A stretch of DNA of 39,155 nt, from assembly GCA_947305645.1 (NCBI GenBank), contig CAMZEC010000018.1:1-39155 (forward strand). Direction: 5' to 3'. The DNA comes from an uncultured Bacteroidales bacterium (GTDB lineage Bacteria > Bacteroidota > Bacteroidia > Bacteroidales > UBA932). The translations under genes and the position numbers were made by a program. The notes under the pieces are model-generated. The model was not told where the DNA came from and ran no database searches. It saw nothing but the letters and a program-made list of their open reading frames with translations. Below are positions 33,444 to 39,155 of this stretch, piece after piece (positions within the stretch are counted from its first letter, which is position 1; every line of letters begins with the position of its first letter).

Positions 33444-34723
33444 AAGCGTTGAAAGCCATCCTTCTCATTACTCTGCTCGCGTTACAGTGCTGCGCGCCCA
33501 ATCCTGTCGGTGCGGAAGACCCGGACAAGCTGTATTCCGATTACCAGCGGGTAGAACTGCACAGCAAGTCGGAAGGCGTACGCCCGTTCACCGGCATAGT
33601 GCTCTGGGCTGAGAACAGCAGAGCCTCTACGGAAAACATACAGCTTGAGTTCTCTTACATGTTGTATAACGACGTGTGCAAGGCAAAAGACCAGTATGAC
33701 TGGACAGTGGTGGACAGACTCCTGGACCAGATTGCATCCCATGGCCACCAGGCGGTGCTTCGTTTCCGCTACACCTACCCTGGTTACAAGTGCGCCGTTC
33801 CGGATTACATCAAGGCTTTGCCTGATTATGAGGCCACGAACAGCAAGAGCGAAGGCCGCAATACCGAGTTTCCCGACTGGCGAAACAGCGAATTGCAGCG
33901 TTTTCATAAGGAATTCCACAGACTGTTTGCGGAGCGCTACGACAATGACCCCAGGCTCGCTTATCTCCAGACAGGATTTGGCCTGTGGGCTGAATACCAT
34001 ATCTACGACGGCCCGTTCATAATAGGACGCACCTTCCCCTCAAAAGACTTCCAGACGGAGTTTTTCCAGGCCATGGAGGGCTGGTTCATTCATACTCCCT
34101 GGATGATTTCCATAGATGCGGCTGACGGCAAATACGGCCCGTTCCGCCAGCATCCCGAACTGCTCGACGGGCGCTTCGGCAACTTCGACGATTCCTTCAT
34201 GTGCGAAGACCATGACGGCTACAACTTCAGGAGTTGGCAGTTCTTCGGAGAGGAGCGCTACAAACGTGCGCCGCTGGGCGGAGAATTCAGCTACTATTCT
34301 ACTTCCGATCAGAAGCATTGCCTCGACCCTGAGGGCATGCACGGCAGGGTCTTCGAAGACGAAGTGGCCAAGTTCCACATGAGCCTGATCATAGGCAACG
34401 ACCAGCCTCGTTACAAAGACTGGGACCGCATCGTGGAGGCATCACGCTCGATGGGCTACAACTTCGCCGTGCTGGACTTCAGGGTAAAGAAAGGCACCGG
34501 CAGTGCGGTGCTTATCAAGAACACAGGCGTAGCTCCCATTTACCATGACGCCTTCGTTTGCGTGGACGGTAAACGCGGAGCCTTCAACCTGATAAATCTT
34601 ATGCCGGGCGAAGAGAAATGGATTGAGATAAAGGATGCCTCCGTATCCGCTTCACCCGAACTCACCATAGCCTGCGACCGCCTCGTTCCCGGCCAGGTCA
34701 TAGGCTACGACGCCGACTTTTAA
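33440..34723 (+). CDS. DUF4832-type lipoprotein C, divergent
   Basis: 427 aa. Signal peptide ending in ALQCCAP, lipidated C17 or C18. The barrel lacks the NPERG start of A and B, but LQTGFGLWAEYHIY (176-189, E185) and LGGEFSYY (279-286, E282) line up with QAGF.GSWGEWYY and MGGETCG of the other two. HQAVLRFRYTYPGY matches the KCILRF strand. GH42-like TIM barrels are a possible distant relation. It is last in the plus arm and interlocks at its stop (TTAA, 34720-34723) with the convergent mscS gene. Confidence 0.7.
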   Translation: MKALKAILLITLLALQCCAPNPVGAEDPDKLYSDYQRVELHSKSEGVRPFTGIVLWAENSRASTENIQLEFSYMLYNDVCKAKDQYDWTVVDRLLDQIASHGHQAVLRFRYTYPGYKCAVPDYIKALPDYEATNSKSEGRNTEFPDWRNSELQRFHKEFHRLFAERYDNDPRLAYLQTGFGLWAEYHIYDGPFIIGRTFPSKDFQTEFFQAMEGWFIHTPWMISIDAADGKYGPFRQHPELLDGRFGNFDDSFMCEDHDGYNFRSWQFFGEERYKRAPLGGEFSYYSTSDQKHCLDPEGMHGRVFEDEVAKFHMSLIIGNDQPRYKDWDRIVEASRSMGYNFAVLDFRVKKGTGSAVLIKNTGVAPIYHDAFVCVDGKRGAFNLINLMPGEEKWIEIKDASVSASPELTIACDRLVPGQVIGYDADF

Positions 34724-35652
34724 GCTTGCCTGAAATGTACGTCAAGTTGCGGGAACGGGAACTTGAAACCCGCTGCCGGCAGTTGCTTGTACAGTTCGTC
34801 ATTAACGGCAAAATAGGCGTCCCAGTAATTCTCGTTGAACACCCAGCCGCGGGCCACGAAGGTCACAGAACTGTCGCTTAACTGGAATACGGCAGCCATG
34901 GGTTTGGCGGCTCCGGGGGTACTATCGTCCAGCACCATATCGTTGGCACTTACTATCTCCAGTAATTTTGCGATGCAGGCGTCAGAATCGGTTCCGTATT
35001 CCAGGTTTACCTTCCATTCGAGGCGGCGGACAGGATTGCGCGTATAGTTGTTTATATTGCCGTTTGCCAGGGTCCCATGGGGAATGGTTACGCTGCGGTT
35101 GTCCGGAAGGTTTATACGAGTGTTTACTATGGACATTTCCGCAACCGTGCCGGCATAGCCCTGGGCTTCGATGAAATCTCCCACCTTAAAAGGTTTGAAG
35201 GCAAGCAGAAGAAGGCCGCCGGAGAAGTTCTGGAGCGTGCCGCTGAGAGCCATACCTATGGCAACGCCTCCACCGGCGAGGAGCGCAGCAAGCGAAGTCG
35301 TATCGAAACCGAGCGTACTGATGGTAAGCACGATCAGCAACACAGTAAGCGCGACAGATACGAAACTCGTGGTAAAGGAAGCAATGGTCTTATCGGTTTT
35401 ACGCGCCTCGAAATACTTTTTAAGGGCCCTTTTAACCAGCTTGATAAACCAGGCGCCGACAATATAGATAATAATGGCGAGCAGGACCTTGAGTCCGAAC
35501 TGGATAGCGTCATGGCCCAACTGGCGGAATGCCTCACTCGGGTTCGTTGCAATTGCCTGGGCGAAGTCGCCGGCAGCTATTTTTGCCGAATCCACCTTAC
35601 TGGTAATATCATCAGTCGAAGGAGTAAAAGCTATAGTCTGGAGTAAATTCAT
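34720..35652 (-). CDS. mscS: MscS-family mechanosensitive channel
   Basis: 310 aa. Three membrane helices are followed by the MscS pore helix and β-domain: GGGVAIGMALSGTLQNFSGGLLLL, FKVGDFIEAQGYAGTVAEMSIVNT and IPHGTLANGNINNY. It releases solutes on hypo-osmotic shock. The N-terminal ~60 residues are longer than in E. coli MscS. A TACCTTTG -7 element at 35658-35665 ends 5 nt before the ATG, so the mRNA may be leaderless or the start may lie further in. Confidence 0.92.
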   Translation of the reverse strand: MNLLQTIAFTPSTDDITSKVDSAKIAAGDFAQAIATNPSEAFRQLGHDAIQFGLKVLLAIIIYIVGAWFIKLVKRALKKYFEARKTDKTIASFTTSFVSVALTVLLIVLTISTLGFDTTSLAALLAGGGVAIGMALSGTLQNFSGGLLLLAFKPFKVGDFIEAQGYAGTVAEMSIVNTRINLPDNRSVTIPHGTLANGNINNYTRNPVRRLEWKVNLEYGTDSDACIAKLLEIVSANDMVLDDSTPGAAKPMAAVFQLSDSSVTFVARGWVFNENYWDAYFAVNDELYKQLPAAGFKFPFPQLDVHFRQA

Positions 35653-35657
35653 ATCTG

Positions 35658-35665
35658 CAAAGGTA
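35658..35665 (-). promoter_or_regulatory. -7 element abutting the mscS start
   Basis: TACCTTTG on the minus strand fits TAnnTTTG exactly and ends only 5 nt before the ATG at 35652. Transcription would start at or very near the ATG. Confidence 0.55.
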
Positions 35666-35671
35666 GTAAAT

Positions 35672-35702
35672 TTTGCAGATAGGAAAAAACTGCATAAATT
35701 TA
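35672..35702 (+). promoter_or_regulatory. Candidate promoter of the CYTH-mgtC pair
   Basis: TTTG (35672-35675), 19 nt, then TAAATTTA (35695-35702), one base off the TAnnTTTG consensus, 22 nt before the ATG at 35725. Confidence 0.5.
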
Positions 35703-35724
35703 CGCTATCAACACTTTAAGCGCC

Positions 35725-36201
35725 ATGGCCATAGAGACTGAAAGAAAATTCCTGGTAAAGGGAGAATTCAAGCCGGAGGTATTCAAATCATACCGTATAA
35801 CCCAGGGATATCTCAGCCTTTCTCCTGGCAGGACAGTTCGTGTACGCATACGGGACGACAAAGGGTTCCTGACAATAAAAGGCAGCAGGAATGAGTCGGG
35901 ACTGAGCCGCTTCGAATGGGAGAAGGAGATTCCTGTAGATGAAGCGAGGGAACTGCTCAAGCTCGCCGACGCTGGAGTGATAGATAAGACCCGTCACCTG
36001 GTAAAGAACACCGACGGAGTACATACCTGGGAGGTTGACGAGTTCCATGGCGACAACGAAGGCCTAACTGTGGCGGAGGTGGAACTAGGCGACGAAGACG
36101 AGCCGTTCGACAAGCCGCAATGGCTGGGAGAAGAAGTGTCCGGAGACTCCCGTTACTGTAACTCCAGATTGATTACTAACCCCTTCAAGTATTGGAAATA
36201 G
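35725..36201 (+). CDS. CYTH-domain protein (inorganic triphosphatase-like)
   Basis: 158 aa. The ExExK signature lies at the N-terminus (E4-T-E6-R-K8), followed by conserved RVRIRDDKGFLTIK and the C-terminal VAEVEL strand of the CYTH tunnel. Members hydrolyse tripolyphosphate or thiamine triphosphate, and some are class IV adenylate cyclases. The short bacterial form favours a triphosphatase. It is cytoplasmic and 4 nt ahead of mgtC. Confidence 0.9.
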   Translation: MAIETERKFLVKGEFKPEVFKSYRITQGYLSLSPGRTVRVRIRDDKGFLTIKGSRNESGLSRFEWEKEIPVDEARELLKLADAGVIDKTRHLVKNTDGVHTWEVDEFHGDNEGLTVAEVELGDEDEPFDKPQWLGEEVSGDSRYCNSRLITNPFKYWK

Positions 36202-36205
36202 ATAT

Positions 36206-36826
36206 ATGACTATAGAATGGAATTTCATTCTCCGGCTGTTTATTGCCGGACTGCTCGGAGGCCTCATAGGATTTGAACGTGAGGTCAGGGCCAAGGAAGC
36301 CGGCCTGCGCACGCATTTCATCGTCGCACTGGGCAGCGCATTGTTTATGTTGATTTCCCAGTATGCCTTTACCGGACGCTTCGATGCAGCGCGCGTCGCC
36401 GCCCAGGTCGTCTCCGGCATAGGTTTCATAGGCGCGGGCGTAATCATCTTCCAGAAGAACGCGGTACGCGGCGTAACCACGGCGGCAGGCCTCTGGGTAG
36501 CCGCCGCCATCGGTCTCGCGTGCGGAGCGGGCATGTATGCTGTTGCCATTGCCTCCACCCTGCTTACGCTTATCTGCCTGGAGACCATGCATATTATCTC
36601 CCACCGCTACGGCGAGAAAAGCGTATCCATGACAATCTCCCCCGTTACCAGCGAACAACTGCTGAACATAATGAAGGAGATAGAAGAAAACGGAACCGAG
36701 ATAGCATCTTTCAACGTTACCGACCATGTGGCGACGCTGAACCTCCACATACGGCAACGCAAATACAACTCGACTATAACCAAGCTGCTGACTATAGCCA
36801 AGGACCTGACTGTAGATATCAATTAG
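36206..36826 (+). CDS. MgtC/SapB-family membrane protein
   Basis: 206 aa. Four to five membrane helices hold the MgtC signature GGLIGFEREVRAKEAGLRTH (about 18-37, catalytic-like ER and H) and GAGVIIFQKNAVRGVTTAAGLW. A soluble ACT-like tail follows (about 150-206). MgtC proteins affect Mg2+ homeostasis and growth under low Mg2+; they are not transporters themselves in the best-studied cases. Its stop interlocks with that of the convergent small membrane-protein gene in TTAG (36823-36826). Confidence 0.88.
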   Translation: MTIEWNFILRLFIAGLLGGLIGFEREVRAKEAGLRTHFIVALGSALFMLISQYAFTGRFDAARVAAQVVSGIGFIGAGVIIFQKNAVRGVTTAAGLWVAAAIGLACGAGMYAVAIASTLLTLICLETMHIISHRYGEKSVSMTISPVTSEQLLNIMKEIEENGTEIASFNVTDHVATLNLHIRQRKYNSTITKLLTIAKDLTVDIN

Positions 36827-37155
36827 GCGGCCTGACGCTTGGCGGCCCTGTCTTTCAGGAGGCCGTAAACCACCCATACCAGAGTAAGCGCCACAGACAT
36901 AGGCACTCCCACCGTGAGCAGTTCGCGGAGGAAGACTTCCGTGCCTCCGGCCTCCCCAAGTGCCGTAAAGAACGGGAATCGCCAGGTAAGCTCACCGTTA
37001 ATGATGTGGTCCACGACGAGCATAACGGTACCGCCCCAGAGCATTTTCTCCAGGGAGGCGATGTGACGGCCGGCGAAGGTGGGCCTGCCGCTGACTGACT
37101 TACGTACAATGCTGGTGGCGACAGCTTGCGCCATAGGTACTAAAAAACAACACAT
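36823..37155 (-). CDS. Small membrane protein following hypA
   Basis: 110 aa from the ATG at 37155, 2 nt after the hypA stop. Two hydrophobic helices are seen (about 45-60 and 85-103), with a charged C-terminus (LLKDRAAKRQAA). Upstream frame continues to 37233 but that part lies inside hypA. I do not recognise a family. The tight coupling with hypA suggests a joint role, possibly in metal handling, but nothing in the sequence proves it. Confidence 0.65.
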   Translation of the reverse strand: MCCFLVPMAQAVATSIVRKSVSGRPTFAGRHIASLEKMLWGGTVMLVVDHIINGELTWRFPFFTALGEAGGTEVFLRELLTVGVPMSVALTLVWVVYGLLKDRAAKRQAA

Positions 37156-37157
37156 AA

Positions 37158-37499
37158 CTATACTTCTATTTCTTTTATTTCCACTTCGTTGCCCCTTAGC
37201 AACCATGTGTTCCCGCTGTTGCAGTGGGGGCATGTTTTACCGTACTTGACGGTTTCATAATCCCGGCCGCACCCATCGCAGTGCGTCACGGCCGGGATTA
37301 TGTTTATCTTGAGCTCGCAGCCCTTGAGCATCTCTTCCTTGTCTGCCGCCCAGCGCCAGCAGTCGGTGAGGTATTCCGGGACTATGGTGGATACCTCCCC
37401 TATGTTCATCACTACGGTGTTTACGTGCTGCACGCCGTTCTCTTCGGCCGCCTGCTTGACGTCCCTGATGATGTAAAATACGATGCCAAGTTCGTGCAT
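37158..37499 (-). CDS. hypA: HypA-like nickel metallochaperone
   Basis: 113 aa, the HypA length. The N-terminal MHE nickel-binding motif (H2, E3) is intact, and two CxxC zinc knuckles are present (C74/C77 and C90/C93). HypA inserts nickel into NiFe hydrogenases (or helps urease) with HypB. No hypB, hydrogenase or other hyp gene lies in the window, so the client is unknown. The upstream gap is filled by a palindrome at 37506-37582. Confidence 0.9.
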   Translation of the reverse strand: MHELGIVFYIIRDVKQAAEENGVQHVNTVVMNIGEVSTIVPEYLTDCWRWAADKEEMLKGCELKINIIPAVTHCDGCGRDYETVKYGKTCPHCNSGNTWLLRGNEVEIKEIEV

Positions 37500-37505
37500 G
37501 ATGAT

Positions 37506-37582
37506 AGATTCTTCGCTGCGCTCAGAATGACAACTGTCATCTTGTAAAATGTCATCCTGAGGAGCGAAGCGACGAAGGATCT
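37506..37582. repeat. Imperfect palindrome filling the gap between the GltD-like gene and hypA
   Basis: The left arm (37506-37532, AGATTCTTCG..CTCAGAATGACA) matches the reverse complement of the right arm (37550-37582, AGATCCTTCG..CTCAGGATGACA) apart from a few bases and a 6-base indel. The GltD-like stop codon (37581-37583) lies in the right arm. A nested dyad ATGACA-AC-TGTCAT sits at 37527-37540. This wording is seen widely in bacterial intergenic repeats. Transcribed, it would make a long hairpin able to separate expression of the two genes. Confidence 0.8.
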
Positions 37583-39155
37583 ACTTCTTCTTCAACAATA
37601 TCTTCCCTGTGCGCTTGACCATGTACGGCAGGATGCCGGAGAACTTGTCCTCCGATGTGCGCATCACGCTGGCCTCCGGATGCTCACGGTACAGGTGTAT
37701 GGCATCGAAACCGCACTTGGTGGTGCAGATACCGCAACCTATGCAACGGTTCTCGTCCACCACGGACGCGCCGCAGCTCAGGCAACGGGCAGTCTCCTTG
37801 CGCACCTGCTCCTCGGTGAGTGTGCCGTGATACTCCTGGAACTTGTTCTCGGGATTGTAATCCTCAGGAGCCTGGCGGGATCCGTTATCGTAGGATTCTA
37901 CAAGGATGTCCTGCTTGTTCAGTTCGATGAAGTCGCGCCTGTTGCGGCCTATGGTCATATGACCGTTCTGCACGAAGCGATGCAGGCTCTCAGCCGCCTC
38001 CTTGCCGGCGGCGATGGCGTCGATGGCGAACTTGGGACCTGTGAACACGTCGCCGCCCACGAAGATGTCTGGCTCCGCCGTCTGGTACGTGAGCTTGTCG
38101 GCCACGGGATAGACGCCGCGGAAGAATTCCACCTTCGTGTCCTTCAGCAGGTCCTTCAAGACCACGGTCTGGCCGATGGCGAAGACCACCTGGTCGGCCT
38201 CGAGGGTAATCAGTTCATTCTCATCGTATTTCGGCGCGAACCGATGATTCTCGTCATAGACGGACGTGCACTTCTTGAACACGATGCCGGTGACCTTGCC
38301 CTCGCCGAGGACTTCCTTCGGCCCCCAGCCCGGGTTGATCACGACGCCGTCCTCGCGGGCCTCGGTGCGCTCCTCGAGGGAGGCGGGCATGATGTCCTCG
38401 GTCTCGAGCGACAGCATCGTCACCTCGGACGCGCCGCTGCGCTTCGCTACGCGGGCCGCGTCGATCGCGACATTGCCGCCGCCCACGACGACCACCTTGC
38501 CGGACACCTTCACCTTGCCGGTGTTCGCCGCATGGAGGAAGTCGATGGCCGTGGACGTGCCGGGGAGCGTCTCGCCCGGGATGCCGGGCAGCTTGCCGCC
38601 CTGGCAGCCGATGGCCACGTAGAAGCCCTTGTAGCCCTGCTCGCGCAGGCTCGCGATGGTCACGTCCTTGCCGACCTCCACGCCGCACTGGATGTCCACG
38701 CCGATCTCCCTCATGATATCGATTTCAGCCTTGATGACATCCTTCTCCAGCTTGTACGAAGGGATGCCGTAGCGGAGCATGCCGCCGGGCTCCTCGTTCT
38801 TCTCGAACACCGTCGGCTTGTAGCCCATGGTGGCGAGGTAGTAGGCGCAGCTCAGGCCGGCCGGGCCGCCGCCGATGACGGCGATCTTCTCCTCCCAGCG
38901 GTCCTGGACGTTGGAGCAGATGTTCACCTCGGGGATGAAGCGCGTCTCCGCGTTCAGGTCCTGCTCCGCGATGAACTTCTTCACCGCGTCGATGGCGATG
39001 GGCTGGTCGATGGTGCCGCGGGTGCAGGCGTCCTCGCAGCGGCGGTTGCACACGCGCCCGCAGACGGCCGGGAACGGATTCTCCCGCTTGATGAGCTCCA
39101 GCGCCTCGGTGTACTTGCCCTCGGCGGCCTTCTTCAGGTAGCCCTGGACGGCGAT
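37581..39155 (-). CDS. GltD-like FAD/NAD(P)-dependent iron-sulfur oxidoreductase (partial, runs off right edge)
   Basis: At least 524 aa; the frame continues to the window edge upstream of the first ATG at 39053. The N-terminal cysteine cluster CGRVCNRRCEDACTRG binds an Fe-S cluster, as in GltD and NfnB. A first nucleotide fold IGGGPAGLSCAYYLATMGY binds FAD; a second VVVGGGNVAIDAARVAKR binds NAD(P)H. The C-terminus has a 4Fe-4S ferredoxin motif, CLSCG..CIGCGICTTKC. It passes electrons between NAD(P)H and ferredoxin or a partner subunit, as in glutamate synthase or Nfn-type bifurcating complexes. The partner is outside the window. GC rises from about 53-60% to about 73% right of 38290 (sample lines). 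Confidence 0.88.
   Translation of the reverse strand: MAVQGYLKKAAEGKYTEALELIKRENPFPAVCGRVCNRRCEDACTRGTIDQPIAIDAVKKFIAEQDLNAETRFIPEVNICSNVQDRWEEKIAVIGGGPAGLSCAYYLATMGYKPTVFEKNEEPGGMLRYGIPSYKLEKDVIKAEIDIMREIGVDIQCGVEVGKDVTIASLREQGYKGFYVAIGCQGGKLPGIPGETLPGTSTAIDFLHAANTGKVKVSGKVVVVGGGNVAIDAARVAKRSGASEVTMLSLETEDIMPASLEERTEAREDGVVINPGWGPKEVLGEGKVTGIVFKKCTSVYDENHRFAPKYDENELITLEADQVVFAIGQTVVLKDLLKDTKVEFFRGVYPVADKLTYQTAEPDIFVGGDVFTGPKFAIDAIAAGKEAAESLHRFVQNGHMTIGRNRRDFIELNKQDILVESYDNGSRQAPEDYNPENKFQEYHGTLTEEQVRKETARCLSCGASVVDENRCIGCGICTTKCGFDAIHLYREHPEASVMRTSEDKFSGILPYMVKRTGKILLKKK

Noticed and set aside
37501..37583. Riboswitch or attenuator leader for hypA
   Set aside because: The gap is explained by a common type of palindromic repeat, and no conserved metal-sensing RNA features are visible.

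Overview
The window looks like chromosomal DNA of a Bacteroidales bacterium with moderately high GC, probably gut- or rumen-associated. The evidence is a SusC/SusD pair inside a polysaccharide utilization locus (PUL), many Cys-lipidated lipoproteins with Asp/Pro/Asn-rich tethers, Bacteroidetes-type promoters (TTTG, 19-20 nt, TAnnTTTG), few Shine-Dalgarno sequences, and family members typical of this order (PG_1098-like methyltransferase, DUF4832, DUF5106-like, BACON). There is no phage, insertion sequence or CRISPR array.

Layout. 1-4649 (minus) is a coupled series: four-helix-type membrane sensor, TrkH, RecD/Pif1-like helicase and a methyltransferase that runs off the left edge. 4723-9572 (plus) is a tight operon: ROK protein, an AmgK-like sugar kinase fused to a RapZ C-terminal domain, a MurU-like nucleotidyltransferase and a CotH-kinase lipoprotein. 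The kinase/nucleotidyltransferase pair fits amino-sugar (MurNAc) salvage. 9569-11722 holds an AGCS symporter, tRNA-Val(CAC) and Fe/Mn superoxide dismutase.

11838-34723 is the main accessory locus, a PUL with two divergent arms. The minus arm (17443 to 11838) encodes a PfkB sugar kinase, a GH36-like lipoprotein and two PTP-like phosphatase lipoproteins. The plus arm (17593 to 34723) encodes a DeoR regulator, AgaS-like SIS isomerase/deaminase, SusC, SusD, two paralogous CBM9/DOMON-like lipoproteins, three DUF4832-type lipoproteins, a thioredoxin-like lipoprotein, an alkaline phosphatase, an EamA transporter and a fimbrillin/SdiA-regulated-like lipoprotein. DeoR, AgaS and PfkB point to galactosamine/tagatose metabolism. 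Three exported phosphatases suggest that the glycan is phosphorylated. The DUF4832 proteins are the best candidates for uncharacterised glycan-active enzymes. Three TTTCGTTT repeats between the arms are the likely DeoR operator.

34720-39155 is housekeeping: MscS channel, CYTH protein, MgtC, a small membrane protein, HypA and a GltD-like flavoprotein running off the right edge. Several GC-rich palindromic elements are present. One is inserted in frame in the MurU-like gene, a related-looking region lies in the methyltransferase, and one fills the gap before hypA.
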